Positions 13,015-27,700 of a stretch of DNA of 64,000 nt are shown here, piece by piece. Both the position numbers and the translations under genes were made by a program. Numbering within the stretch: position 1 is the stretch's first letter; every line of letters starts with the position of its first letter. The notes below the pieces were generated by a model. That model saw only the letters and a list, made by a program, of their open reading frames with translations. It was not told the DNA's origin and did not search any database. The stretch comes from Trogon surrucura (taxonomy: Eukaryota; Chordata; Aves; Trogoniformes; Trogonidae): assembly GCA_020746105.1 (NCBI GenBank), contig CM036622.1, positions 20,189,487-20,253,486 of the forward strand, written 5' to 3'.

Positions 13015-14269
13015 CTACCGCGGCAGAGACGGAAACATCTGTTTAGAGGGAAGTTCTGATTAGAATCGTCAAAGTGTTTCCTTTCTTCAACTCAAACAGA
13101 CCTGCACAATGCAAGCACTGCAAGCCAGAAAGCATGATTCAGTGCTCTACTCATTATGAGAGGTGATGGGGATAGAAAGTAATAGCTCATTTTTCAAGGC
13201 TTACTGGGAGAGATATGCTCTATACCAGCCTTTTTGACATAGCCTTTCTGCCAGCACCCATCCATACTCTCCACCAGAGCTGGGATACAGGGGGAGACAG
13301 GACCTTGGCTTGACCCAGTACTGGTGTAGTTATGCTTCTGTCAGTGGTTTGCAGCAATGAGCACCGGAGGCAGTTCAAGCCAACTGGCTGAAGCACCAGG
13401 CTGAGCAATCTGTGCATTTGCAGCCCAGGTTAGCATGAAGGCCCTGGGCAAACCTTGCCATCATGCCTTAGTACTGTCAGAGGGAATAATAGCACTGACC
13501 TCACCTGTCTTGCAAGGATATCCTTGTGGGCCCTGAGTCGTTTGGGAGGGAGACAGGCTCTGCTTGCTGCCACTGGTCCCAGCACTGTTCCCTGGTGGTT
13601 ACTGAGAGGAGACGGTGACTGGTTGACAGTGGAGAGCTTCAAAGGTGAAAACAGCCAGTGCCAATTGATTAAATCACAGGGGTTGACCCACCTTCGCAAA
13701 ACCTATACTTGAGTGTTTCCTGATGAGTGGGCAAAAGCAAATGCCTCTCCAGATGGTCCAAGCTCAACTGCCTCCTCCCCCATCCCCAAAACGGCTTGTT
13801 TCTTCTGCACTGTTGGGAAGGAGAGGCTGGAGGCTGGCGATGGCCGGATGACCAGGAATTGTTCCAGCAACAGGGAAGACTCAGCTGGCAGCATGCTGAC
13901 AATTTAGATCTGGAGAACTGTTCTCCAAGGGCCACTGCCAGATGTCCAGGATTAGCCTATCACTCTGATGGTTTTAGCCCCTGCCAGAGCAGTGGAGGGA
14001 GCTTGGGCTAGAGCTGAGCAAGACAGATCCTCTGCACCGGTGTAGCTGAGCGAGCTTCAGGACAGAAGGGAATGTCACCCACTGTGTTCCCGTGGAATAG
14101 CTGCACAAGCAAAGAAAGGACTAAAAAGAAAGGGTACCACGTGAATACTGAGTTTGAACTACTGTGTGTGCAAATGTTCTTCTTGGATCAATGATTCTTG
14201 GCCCTGGAATGCGTCACAGTGAATCCATTTTTAAAAGCACTGGAGATTCATTTATTAATGAAATGGAGA

Positions 14270-14299
14270 TTTCATTAGATCAAGGGTGATCTAATGAAA
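14270..14299. repeat. Perfect 13-bp hairpin with 4-base loop
   Basis: TTTCATTAGATCA (14270-14282) and TGATCTAATGAAA (14287-14299) are exact reverse complements separated by AGGG. Just upstream, TTCATTTATTAATGAA forms a second small inverted repeat, and GGAGATTCATT/GGAGATTTCATT recurs. A compact palindromic cluster therefore occupies about 14243-14301. No terminal repeats of a known DNA transposon were recognised. Confidence 0.8.
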
Positions 14300-15666
14300 A
14301 GGTACGTGATGAAATACCTGCTCCACTAACCTCTACTATGCTGCTATTTATGTTTTTACATGGAAGAATAATTTGCTGTGCTGCTCTCTGCTCCTTCTCT
14401 GCTGAGAGTTAGACTCAGCTTGTTGGACCTTTGTATGAGGAGGGCAATGGAGCTGCCTGCATGGCTAGCCAGGGCCTCCCCACTGGTTTTGCCCTACCTT
14501 GGCCCCACTGGCTTTGGGCTCCAGCATCAGTTTACTGCTCCTGTACTCAAAAGCCTCATCCCACAAAATATGCCCTCTCTTAAAATGCAGGGAGCTCCCC
14601 AGTTGCTGCGGTGGAGCTCAATACCCACACTGATGCAAGGGTCTGTCTCAGAGACAGCTACAATCTAAATAGGTAAGCAAAACATTTTAGACAAGTACCT
14701 GTATGATGGGCATCCAGAAGGAAAGAGCTGGTTTGGGGCCTGGGGCCCTGGGTTGGCATCCAGAAATTGTTCTGCTGCAGCCTTGCTCTGTGGTGTCAGG
14801 CACACTGTTTACTCTCTAAGCTTCCTCTTCCCATCTGCTTTGGCACAGGGGGTGGAGAATGAGAAATCTGTTGTTGAAACTCAGGCACCTGCACAGGGTA
14901 ACAGTTTTCAGATATATACAGTGTGATGTGATGATGAGTATGGATCTGCTAGTGGAGGGAGGAAGGGGGACTAACAGGGCTGAAGCCTTACTCCTCCCGG
15001 TGCTGTGTGTGTATTTCTGAATCCTGTGACACCACCATTGCTGTCTCGTTTGTGACAGCTCATTCACAACTGTGACCGCTGTGTTGGGGACTGTTGTTTC
15101 TGGACAGAGAGAGACAAGAAGATAGGCTTAAGGAAAATGTCACCATTCTTGGCAAAATACCCTGACCTTTTATAGCCAACAGCAATGTGGTGAGTAAAGA
15201 AATTGCTTCACTGGAAAAACACGAGTTTTAGGGAGGAGTTTTGGAGGGCTGTTGGAAGCAGCCTTGCACAAAGAAGAAAGAGAGGACTTCCAGATACAAA
15301 TGGCATGAAGAAGGGAGTGGGACAATGAAGGGATTTGGTGGCTGGATGAAAGGTTCTGCAGGGCAAGGAGAGCTTGAGGGGCTGGGAAGGTGGAGGAGTT
15401 GAAGAGTACAATTTATTGCCCACTGTGTTCAGAGCCTGTTGTAGTGCTTCAAACAGTCTGGGTACCGGTGTATCAAGGGCTTGCAGCTACTCCGGGAAAA
15501 TAAGTACTGTGTAAATGTAGGATCATTATTCACTGAACATGTTGACTTATTTAAATTTCTGTGTGGAGAGCAAGTATATTATGGTATTGTTATCCTATGT
15601 GGAGAGTTCATTTTTATTACAAGTTGTGAGAAATACGGACTCGTACAATATGTTGTGTGTTCAAGG

Positions 15667-15701
15667 ATATACATATATATATACACACATATATACACAC
15701 C
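15667..15701. repeat. Imperfect (TA)n/(CA)n microsatellite
   Basis: A run of alternating pyrimidine-purine dinucleotides (ATACATATATATATACACAC and onward) of about 35 bp. Similar shorter tracts lie near 18778-18797 and 26033-26065. Confidence 0.85.
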
Positions 15702-18700
15702 TCTTAGGGGAAAAAAAGAATAGTGTTATTAAATACTGTTCTTATAAAGTGTCTGAACAAAGCACATGTGCACATCTCCTCATATCCAGCAATAAAATAA
15801 ATGTAGAGGACTAAACATAGAAATATATCCTACAAATATATATAGCAGCTAACTGTGAGTTGACGAGACTGATCTGTGCAAATCCCTCAGGTCTCTCTAT
15901 GTAAATAGATAACCCCACACGCAAAGTTGACATTCGTGAAAAAGGCAATGTCTCATATTTCCTGATTTGCTGCTTTGTTCTTCAGAAATCACTATTCCTG
16001 CGTTTGGCAAAAGACAATTTAGGGATAAATTTGGAGCCAAATACCCAATATAATTCGGGGGGGCTCTTCCTCCCCACTGTGGATGTTATTCACATCACCT
16101 TGCTGCTGACTGCTGAGAACTGCAGAAAAAGAAGTGTTGCCATCATCCTTTGTCCTGCAGGCAACAATTTTCTTCTTGCCTGTGGGAAAAAATAGTTTAA
16201 TTTAATTATTCATTTTTCAATTATTTAATGCAGTTCTCTGGGATAGCAGCAAGGCTTTTGGTTAGTTTTCAAATGGTTGCCACCTCAGACAGTAGAGCAC
16301 TGGGACCCAGCTTCCTGGGAGAAGGGAATCATTGTCTTTGAGCTATTGCTTTCATTAGGAGGGAGACTTTGTCTCCTTCCTCTGGCACATCCCTTGGGAA
16401 GTTTCCATGTATTCTACCAGCCTGCTTAGGTCCTTGTCTGGCCAAAGACGATTGCTCTGGACAATGACAGCTGAATGTGGCACCATCGGAAGTCTGATCG
16501 TGTTTCTCCTCTTGCCAGCAAGAAGGCTTCTTGGATCAACCTGTGAGAAGCCTCCTTGCTGCCAGCACCGACGCAACATTTTCTAGTGCAGGAAAAGCAA
16601 ATGCCGGCCCTCCGTGGAGGCACTTTACATTGTGCTGGCCCCTCAGGCTGGCACAAGGATCGCTTCTCATATTGCTGGGATCTTCACTGAGAGTGATTTT
16701 CCACTCTGACCTGTATCCATGTCTGTTCCTGAATGGCGTCAGCTCAGATTTGAGAGGCAGGAGTCAGCCCTGAAAGATTACTGCATCAAACAAAACAGAT
16801 GTTCATACAGCATTGAGTAGGAAGAAGTTTAAAAGAAAAGAGGTCAGTTCTGCTGTCACTTTAGCAGTTTTTGATAGATGTAACTCCATTCATTTCTGTG
16901 TAGCTAATTTTGTTTTGTGCCAACATAAGTGAGAGCAGAGTCAGGCCTTTCTCCTGCAGCAGCTAAAGCGAAAAACATTTCTATTTTTAAAGTTGAAGGC
17001 ATTTCTTACTTTTATTTATCACGTGTCACTTTATTGGCAGTGATGGTGTAAATGACACAGAAAAGTTAAATGAGCTATTTGTGGCACTGTTTATGACTCT
17101 AATGCTCGCTATCACAACAGTCACCAGGCATTGCTTGGGCAGCAGAACCAAGGCAGCCTGGACTGCTGCACACAGAGAAGGCTGATGGTGTTCACCTGTT
17201 CCACAATAAAGCTGCTGGAAGGATCTCTTTCTTCTTTACGGATGTCTGGTTTTGCACTGCTTCTGGATGTTTAATATCTCTAAACTCTCTAGGTCTCTGT
17301 AAAATTTGGTCAAAACTGGGCGAAGTATTCAAAATCTGCTAGAGTAGTAAGAAGGAAAGAACAGGGAGGAGAAATGGAAAGTTCGCCCAAGTCTCTATTT
17401 CCTCAGTAAATGCAGCTTAAAAAGGGAATGAGTGGTGGACAGCCTGCAGGGCAAGTTCTGGCTCTAATAAACATCTCCCCATGCGTGGAAACCTGCAGAG
17501 ACATCACCCAGGCTGGCAGCAGTTTTCTGAATCAGAGGAGACGGAGCAGAGCAGCTCACAGCAGCTTCTCACAGTGCCTCCAAGGCCTGGGTTGCTCTCC
17601 CTGAGCAGCACGCCCTCTGCCACAGCAGCACGGCATGAAGAGCTTCCTTTATTTTGTCTTCATTCACCTTTCTAATGCCTCGCTTGTGACACAGCAAGGC
17701 AGGACTGAGGCCAGGAGTGAGGGCTGATGATTCTGACATCCCTTTTGCAGGTGAGGACAGTACAAGGGTGGGGGGCAATAAGCAGCGCAGAACGGGCTTG
17801 CAGTTGACCCTCCATCCTCAGGGGTGATGATGGACTCTTCCCTGGTGAATCTGCACACTTATTTAGATCCAAGACTGTACTTCTTCTCCTGTGTGTTGTT
17901 TTAAATCCATTGGTAAGGTGTCTCACAGAGACATTTTGTCCCGTCTCACAGGAAGAAATTTCCCTTCAGCTAGGAAATTTATTCCCTGTAAAACTGAATA
18001 GGAGAATAAAATTTCCAGAGAGAGCCTGTGGCTGTAATAAACAATTATTGCCAATTTCTTAGGCTGTGCGCACAGAGCTCGGCACTTAAGTGGTAAATTT
18101 TGTACGTCAAAAAGTCCATGACTGGAAGTACACAAATGTCAGGGTGCAAAGCCCTCACCAAGCAATGACTGCTGGTTTCAAGGATGCTTGCCTCCAGATG
18201 GAGATTTCCTTAGAGGTCCTGTGAGGCTTTGCCACGTAAACTGATAAAGCAAGTCAGCAGTAGGATGTTAACATCAGACCGGTGTGTTTTCCCAAAAATT
18301 TTCTAGAGAGCTGGTGGCCAAACAGCTCACCTTCCCATCTGCAAGGCAGAGAGGGGCCCTTTTTTGTCTCCTTCACAGAGAGGTCGTTATTGCATTAAAG
18401 ACTGCAACATGCTCCAAGTGCTAGGGGAGTCACATGAGTACCGTGGCTGACATACATATAAAATGCTATTATTTAAAAGCTCTTGTCTTTCAGTTGCTAA
18501 TGGCTTAATTAAACAATAACATTTAACAGATGTGCTTTTTCTCTTCCAATAATTCACTCCATCTGTGTCAATGTAACCACATCCAAACTAGTGCATCAAA
18601 ATGTAGACATTAAAGTCTTGTATCAGTTTTTATGTATAAATGTACATTTACATATATATTGTTTCATTTTGTGATGAGATGGATGCCTCCTTAGAAGGAG

Positions 18701-21700
18701 GTATTGCACACTGAGTTTAAAAAGCCCCTCTTAGTTTGTAGAGTAAGAATAAAAAAGCAAAAATCCAGAGGCAATGTGTATGTATATACATATACCTTGA
18801 AACAATGAGTAAATTAAGCACATGTATATTAAAGATGTTACATATTGAGCTACAGGATCTCTGTCTCTGTGGTCTCTAGGATAGTGAATATTTTGTGATC
18901 TCCTGATCATTGTTATTATTATTTCTTAAAAAAAAACCTTACATGTGCTCAGTGCTTTCTCAAAGATACTTGGGAGTCCTTGAAGACTTTGTGGGCTGTG
19001 ACCCAGACCTTGCAAACCCTCCTGTGCGATGGATGCTACACATGGCAGCGGTCGTACTGCAGGGACGGTGCAAATGCAGGCGACGAGTACAGTAATACCT
19101 GCTGGCTGTGTTTCCCTGCTTCCTAACAGATCCCACCTCCCGCATGCTGTGGTCTCAGCCTGCCTGGCAGTCAGGATGGGATGCTGTGGGGGCACTGGGC
19201 ACAGCCTGTGGTCTCCTGTGTGGCAGTTTGACAGGTACCACCACCAGGCACTCTCAGCCAGCCATGCTGTCCCCTGGGGAGTCTGCAGGCTGTCCCAGAG
19301 CCCAGTAAGTGTACAATGGAGCTGATGAGCAAGCGTGGTTGCTCCTGAGATTGGATTTTCAAGCCTTCAAGCCTGCAAAGTCAGCTGAATCTGGCTGGGT
19401 AATACCTGGGCAAGAACACTTCCAGATCCAGATTCTGCTTTTCATTATAGTCTGAACAGCTTCTTTTTAAGGCTTTTTCTGTGAATTCTTATGAACTGAC
19501 TGAGTTACTTGACACTCCCCTGATTTAATTTGGATTAATTTGATTTTAATCAGTTTGTCTTCTCAGCATCCTATTAACCTTCCAATGAACTCTTCCTATA
19601 AGGGGACTGGGGATGAAGGCAGTCTACATCTGTTAAAATATTAGCCTGCTCTTTGGGTTGCAAAGCATTAAACAGCAGAAGAGTTGATGGGCACAGCATA
19701 TGGTCAGAGAGGATGGTGGGTGATGGACCAACCCTATTCTCATTGAAGACACAAGTAAAACTGATCTAGTGTGTCCCCAGGTCCCTTTGGCCCAGCTCAC
19801 CTGACAGTGGTGTGGAAAGCGGCCAGAGCTGTCTCCACCATGAGACTACCAGGTCACGGCTCAAGAGCCTCAGACACTGGTGATTCTGCAAACATTGCAA
19901 ACCCAGAGAAACAGGTGGTCCTTAGTAGGTATAACCTATATATAACAGGATTAGGGTTGCATTTGCCTGGCTTTGCCTCCTGTTACACTGGCCTGTTTGC
20001 CATCTGCTCAAAAATTAATTCAGACTCGTAACCAAATTCAATTATATACCTGTATAAAATAGATTGTTTTCAATATTGACACCTTCCAGGTAAATTTTAC
20101 TGACAATCAACCAAAAAATCTTCACATCATTTCCTCAAAGAAGGAAACTTGAACTCTGCCAAGACCGGGAAGGTGGCAGCCAGGCTCTCTTCTGAGCCAG
20201 CTTTCAAGTTTAGTATTTCTTCAAATGAAAGAGGGTAGCTAATAAGGCAGTTTAGCTAAGAAAGGTTGGGGAAAAGGTGATGCTTTTGTATTTTTTGTTA
20301 TCTGTGGGTAATTCCTCATAACCAGAACAAGGTGGCCAACTGGGTGTCCTTAGCCTCACAGAAGTCAAATGCTGCAGCCCGTGCCTCATTCTGATGTGGG
20401 AAAATTCCCAGTGACTGCATCCAAGTTTTCCCTGCTAAGGATTGACATGTTGGTCATTTCAGTTATCCAGAGTGTATTTCATCTCTTTAAAAAAATAGGT
20501 ATCCAATGAATGTGTCCATTGGCTATTAAAAGAATAGATATTTCTGAAAATCAGTGGAGCTCTGCCAGTGGTCTCTGGAAAACTTGTATGCCATTTAGCT
20601 TAGCTAAATTTGCATTCAGCCTTGCCAGGATTTCTCTCCTGCATAAGCAGCCGACACATTTGCCGCTAGGGATGTTACACAGCCACGAACAGGAGGAGAA
20701 GGGCTTTGCACTGTTTCAGATAGGATGGAGACTCCTTTATGAACCAGCCTTCTCACTAGGATGCAATCTGCAATCTGAAGTGGGGCATAGAGAGATGGGT
20801 GGCAGGTGCCACCAGAGAATGGCAAAGTCAGCCCACTGGCAGTTAAGAGCTGTTAAAAAGGACATGAGCTGTGCAACTTTAATTGAATAGTCCCTACAAT
20901 ACACATCAGTTACTATTGTAATTGTGCATTAATCCAAATTAATTTTTCTGTGGGTCTCTTGCTATCGCCAGTGTACAGGATAGAAAACCCACCTGATAGC
21001 CATTACTGAATATGGTATTTTCCTATTTTCCGCATCTTGTCTCTCCCTTACCTTTCAGTCTAATTTCATTCTTTTCTGCCCTAGCAACCCCAATTGTCAT
21101 TTAATTCCACCATCAACTTTCCCTTCATTACTGCCTGCTTGCCATCTACAATCTCCCCAGTCACTTCCAACATTCATAGCTGTGACAAGCTTTCCCAGAT
21201 CCCTCAGGGATCAGATGTGCCCACAGTAATCTGCTCCGGGCCAAGTAATACCCCTGGCTAAATCGGGTCACTGGGTGTCTCTTCTTTCACCCACCAATCT
21301 GCATCATCTGCACTCAGGATGGCCCATGAGGGTCAGCAGAACATGCGGTGCTGGGGGAGAAGCAGACTGGAGCCCGGATGGATGGAGGACCTCGAAGATC
21401 ATCCTCTGAGTCAAAATCATCCACCTTTAAACCAAGCCTGCATAAATTAGGAGTAAACAAAAAGCAGTTGTTTACTGTCTGTGGAAGCGTCCTCCACTCA
21501 GGCTGGAGTCATCAAACCACTTTCTGCCATTGCTCACCCCTCCGGTTCAGTGAGGCAGATATCCTGTGGGCACAGCTCAAAGCCACTCTTACCTGTCTGG
21601 CCAGAAAACAGTGTTAGCCAACAATTTCTCAGAGGCTTAGTTAAACTGTAAACAGATGACTAATCTGTTGTGAAATAAAATACTGTCTTCCTCATTGTGG

Positions 21701-24700
21701 CTGCACAGGCAGATCTCAGCCCAAGACCTTCCTTCCTCATGACCATGTTCATGACAAAACCTTGCAACTGGGATTATTTTGCTCACATACTTGCATACTT
21801 GCTGGAAATTAATGCATGTGGCCTGTACACAGCTTTTGTCTGAGAGCAAACACAGTAGCAAGCCCTCCTCCTTTTGTGGGGCGTGGTGCCTCAAGGCTCC
21901 CCTGGTCCACCATCTGCTCTGTGTCCGCATCCCTTCATGTGGTCACTCTGAGCATCCTCTTGCTCTGTAGCTGTTAGCAGGGTGAGAACAGGGAGCTCTG
22001 AGGAAATCGTGCCTTTGCTTTCAATTCCAGTATCCATTCTGGAACCTGGGGATGCCCAAATGGAGACCCCAGAGCCAGGCAGTGCCATAGAGTGGGAAAG
22101 TAGCACAAGACTTGGGGAGGACAAAATTATTGGGGGATTTCACTGAATTACTGACGTTCTTACATGTATCTTAACATATGGTCTTGTTTTCCAAAGGCTT
22201 ATACCTAGCTCAAATTTGGGAAGATTTTCACAGGAACGGCAGAAGGCACACCCCAAAGGCCTCTTGCACCTGCCAGATTTCACAGCTCTGTTCCAAACCA
22301 CGGAAAACTAGAGCTCAGAAAGGTCACTGATATTTTTAGCCTTACTTTGTAAGGAAATACAGCTATACAACCATGCTGCCGCTTGCTCGCTTTGCATTAC
22401 CTGCTATTATGTTGGAATTGTTGGACAGTCTCAGTCAAATTTGATAGAGGAATGGAAGGTGCAAAAATAGTAAGTTCTTACAAAATAAGAATTGGGTGAA
22501 GCAAAGATCCTAGTAACACTAGCAGTGAGAGGGAAGCTGCAGGCACTTAGCTTTTACTGGGCAACAGACTAAATATCCTTCCTCTGCTTTGCTGATGGGT
22601 TCCCTCTAGGATATATGGGGCATGTTTTGATTACATCATATGTTGACACATCGTAGTCTCTGGGGACAAAGCTGATGGGGTCATGGGGAAGGGTCCGTGG
22701 CTCTTTGTACCCCTTATGAGATGTAGCGGCTGGAAGAGTCCCTGTAATAATGCCATCGGTGCAGTTTCATAGATGGTGTTAGGGTGACCTCCTCTTGCCT
22801 GGTGATGACGTTACCTGGGTGTAGTCAAATATTTGGTGAGTTTGTGTTAAATAAAATGTCTTCTGTCATCTCTAGAGCCTGAGGATTTTGCTAGAATACT
22901 AGCCAATATTAAAAAGAATGCCTGATATTTGAGTAACATAATTTATTTGCATCCCTCAGTGTAAATATGGGCTAATTACTTTCTCACTTTAACATCAACA
23001 ACTTCTTGCATTTTATGTGGTATATAACATCCTGAGAGGATATAAAAGATGTCATACAAATATGAGGCTATTAAGGCAAAGATTTATTTGTAACATTTGA
23101 AGGAAGAGCGTTTTGTGCCTGAAAGCAAGTCTCATATAAATACTTGAGCAGCAGCAGCTCAAAGTTGGCAGCACCCAGCCCTTGCCCCTCAGGGACGAGC
23201 CAGGTGAGCACCGGTGTTCCTTGTCGCTGAGGGGCAGTCTGAGGGCGGGAAGCCTGCTGGGAGGACACATGTTGAGGTGGAAAATGTCCACAGTCCTGCC
23301 TCTGTAGTGTGTGCAGTGCCTCGAAACCCGGGCTAAAGAGAGCTCTGCAGCTGTGAGGAGCCTTCAGCAGAGCAGCAGGCAGGTCAGCAAACAGGAGAGG
23401 AAGAACTTGGGAGGCATCTGAGCATGGAGCAGGTCCTGGCTGCCTGATGCAAATGCCTGTGGGTCTCTGCCACAATCTTCTAGCATATTAAATTTTAAAT
23501 AAAGCTCTTACCAGACTAGTTAAGCTCACAGGCCAGATGTGAGCGTGGATTGCCTGCCTCGTCAACATCTTCTGGTCCTCAGATGCACGGGCTTACATAG
23601 GCTCGGCTCTGCTCAGCCAAGGATTTTTTGCTCAGGTTCAGGTTGCCAGGTGATGCTGGTCTGTGATATCATTTCTTTGTTACTAGTGTATTGCTCAGCA
23701 TCTGTGTCACCCTCAAGTGTTATTAGCAGTGATACTAGGTTTTCTTCTAAGAAGTTATGAAAAATATTAGTTGTAATGAAGACAAAATAAATGATCCCTG
23801 AGGTGGTCCACATGCAATGCGCACAAGAGATGATTCCTGTTCACAATTTATTTTAGAACGTAGACCTTAAGCAGCTTGTAGTTGCTTAATTTAATTTAAT
23901 ATTGACACATTGATTTCAGGCCATTCTAGCTTCTAAGCCAATGTAACACGGTACCAAGTCCAAGGCTTTTTATCTCTTTCAGCAAAATATGTCGTCTCAT
24001 CAAAGGCACCTGGTTAGTTTGAGAAAGCACATTTTATATAAACCAGTGTGGATTGGTATAGTTTTTAGTGATCTTCTTTAGTTCTTAGAGCACTGTGCCA
24101 GCTGTTGCATTATTTGGCCAGTATCTTATCTCCCTTTATTAGTTTGAATCTTAACCCTGTCCTACAGTAGAGCCCTGAAACAGTTAATGCAATAGTCATG
24201 TCAGCATATATAGAAATTAACTGAGTAATTTACATTCTTGTACCTTCCTCATTTTATTCCACTCCTGATCTAAAAGTAAATGACAAATTTTTAAATATCT
24301 CCTGGAATTAAAATTCACTTTACAAGCGTATTTTGGTTTAATTAAAAGGTTTTCAAAAAAATAATGGATCTGTGATGTTTTAATAAGATCAGAACACTTT
24401 GCTTAAAGAAAAGCATGGGTTTTTTCCAAAATCAGTACACAGGGCATTTTAATTTGTGTAAAAAGGCAGTCCCTAATAGCAAAACATTTGGTCTTAACAT
24501 TTTTGATCAGCTCTGCATAAGATGAGCGAGGAGAAGATACACAACGATGCTTGCCAAATTATTACCTACCCAAGTCTAATGCCATAAATGAAATCCCTGG
24601 CACCTTATGTGGTGCTTGCTAACTCTTTTCCTGCTGGCTTTGCTTTCAATAAGTCCCACCAAGACAGAAGACAGACCTGCTGTGTGCACCAGTAGAGATG

Positions 24701-27700
24701 TACAGTACTGGCATCCTGCAGCAGGTCTGCCCCCATACCTGCTGGCCAGAGAAGGGTAAGGATCTTTTTGAGTCAATTAATTATAAACAGGAAAGGAGAC
24801 AAGCCTACATGTTCATAACAACTGGGGAAACATCATTCTTTCTGTCCAAATGGAAAGGGGGGGGAAGATGGTGACTTGGTTTTCCTGAATTGATGTCAAT
24901 ATCACTAATTTATACAGCCCCAGAAGAAAGAAATAAACTTTTTAATTTGAGCTATAGCAGTTTATACACTTACATCTGGCAGCCAGTGCTCAGCCCCCTG
25001 CATTGCAAGCAATGGCAGCAGCAATACAGGGTCAGTGGAGGTGCTGGCATCTCAGAGTCGTGAAGAGGTATCAACAGAGCAATGTCTGTGTTCAGATATC
25101 AGCTCTTACACAAGGAAAAATAAATGTCTCAGGAATTCCTGTTTCACGATCCTTAGCCAACAATTCTTGTTGCTATAGCTCATTCTGCCTCTATAGAAGT
25201 GGGGAGGTTACCAGGGGCTGGTGGGATGGGGAAGGGGGAGCTGGAAGACTTCTGAGGTGCATCACTGGACGAGATGTAGCACCCCTAGCCCCAAGTCCTG
25301 ATGATCTTTTTCTCAGCTGGTGGTTTGTGACCATGACTGCCACGTCCTCTGCGTGAACAAGGATTATGTTTTGTAATCAGATGTCATGAATGGTGAGTAC
25401 TCAATCAAGTTTTTTTGTGGCTGTTGTTCTTACAATAGAGCAAAACATCTTCCTGTCATTTACTTATTAACATTTTATATGGAGGTAGTATGTCTCCATC
25501 TATGTCTCTGTTACAGGCAAATTCAAAACCTACTGTCTTCTGTTTTTAGAGTATAAACTGGCCTCTAAGTAAGGGAGAGAAAAAAAACCTGGGTCCTATG
25601 GATGATTTCCGATGAACATTTCTTAAAAGCTGCGGGTATTTTGTCAAATGTCTATTGTGTTATCACTTGGCCTGATAGTCTAGATGCTTCATCTCCTTGA
25701 CAACAGACAACATCCAGTGTTGAGTATCCCACTGTCACCAGATGCTGCGGGAATGTCTCCACCCCAGCAGGTAGGAGGACTCAGCTCGGAGTAGGAGTCG
25801 AGGACCCTGTTAGCCCTGGGTAAGCCTGAAAAGCCACGAGTCACAACAAAATTAACTTTTCTGCTTTTCAGAAATGTAAAAAAACCCAACAGTGTAATGG
25901 AATAATTGACGTGGCTGATTAAAGGCGAAGATCACACATTAACAAAGGAAGATAAGCACTTGATTTCCAGCTTTATTGCATTTCAGACTTGAATGTTTGT
26001 TCTGAAAGTGGCTGCAGACTTACTTGCCTTTCTATATATGTATGTACATAATATACATATGTATGATTACAATCTCTTGCCCTGCTTTAATAATATATTT
26101 AATTGCTTTCTAGCCCCACCTCAAGCTGCCTAAACTCATTTCACAGGGAAAAGATTATTTGCTGTTGGCCTTTAGCAAATAAATTGCCTGCCATCCTTAA
26201 TCTGGGTAATAAAAGATACTGCATCAGCCTACTTGCAGTTTGCACATTGCATCTACTTCTACACAAAGTATTACTGACAGCTATTTTCCTTCTGCCATCC
26301 CCAGCAAATGGAGTGAGTACGTAATATAAAATGCAAACCCAACAGATTTGCTGAGAGTCTGATTCCCTGTCTTCCATTATTCTTGCTGTGACACTAAGTA
26401 AATTATTTGCATGTATTACACCTACCATGCTACCTTTTTAGATACCATGTTTTATAATAAATGATAAATATACAGGTGCAATACTTTGATCAAGTTGCAT
26501 GTTTGCATATGCACACATTGAAACATGAAAGCCCACATGTGCACATGATGCGCACCTGTACATCTATGCGCTTGCAATCACAGAAACCATGGCTATGGTT
26601 CACACTGGTCATGTCAATAGGCTTCTTCAAAAAAGTGTCATACGATGGGACACAAATTGAGCTGAAATGGAGAGAAGACACCTAAAAAAGAAAGAGGGAC
26701 CAGTATCCAGGTTGGATTTTTCCTTCTGAGAAGGAGTTGCTGATGTGTAACTTTTCATTATAGGCAGGCACCAGGAAGCAGGATTGACCAAGGATGTGGG
26801 CAGCATGCAGCCCTGCACTCTTATCTCTTCCATGTGTGGGACTGTGGGGATGTAAAAGTACAAACATCATGCCCAGGCAATTCCCTGGACATCAGGTGTA
26901 AGGCTGCATGCTTCAAAAATAATCCAGAGGGAGAAAGCAGCTCCTGAGGACGCCATAATCCCCTCCTTGGAGTGCACGCTGCACACCTGTGCTTAAGTAT
27001 TTAGGCAGCCGTGAGTGTCTTTTTTTAAAAAAATAAAAAATAAAATATCAGGAACAAGGGGTAAGAGGTGATGTTTTTTCCTCTGATAAATATCAGACAC
27101 ATTCCACATTCATCTTACCAGAAAACAAGGACAATGCTAGCAAATGTCAGTGCAGAGTTTGCTGTAAATTCGTTTTGTACCAATTTTGTTCAGCTCCCTA
27201 TTAAGTGAACAGCCAGAAAGGGCATGAAATCATGAGAGGTGGGACATTGTTGGTATTGGGGCAGAACCTGTAGCAAAGAAAATTGATCAAGGTTGATCCC
27301 CAACATTGGCAGACACAGAAGAGTATTGAATAGATTGTGTCTTGGTTTGGTCCTCAATATACTTCACAGCTGGTCCCCATTTAAAGCCAAGCAGATATGA
27401 AAACATACGGGATATTGCCAGCTTGCCAGGTTTAATGATGGTAAAATACTCCTCACTCAAGCAGTGGGGGTGGGCAACTTCTCAAAGGCAGGAGCTAAAG
27501 GCAGTAATTAAATTAAATTAAATTGAAATATGCTGATGAGCTCAGGAACAGCAGGGCCAGAGGGGAAGCATGTGCCCAGCAGGAGAAGGCTCCTTCAAAA
27601 TGCTTCTCAGCAAGAGCTCCATCTGCCCCCCTCCAGCCTGTTTTATTTCCAGGGAAGAAGCATCCATTGCCCATGATATGAACTAGGAGATTTCCTCTGT

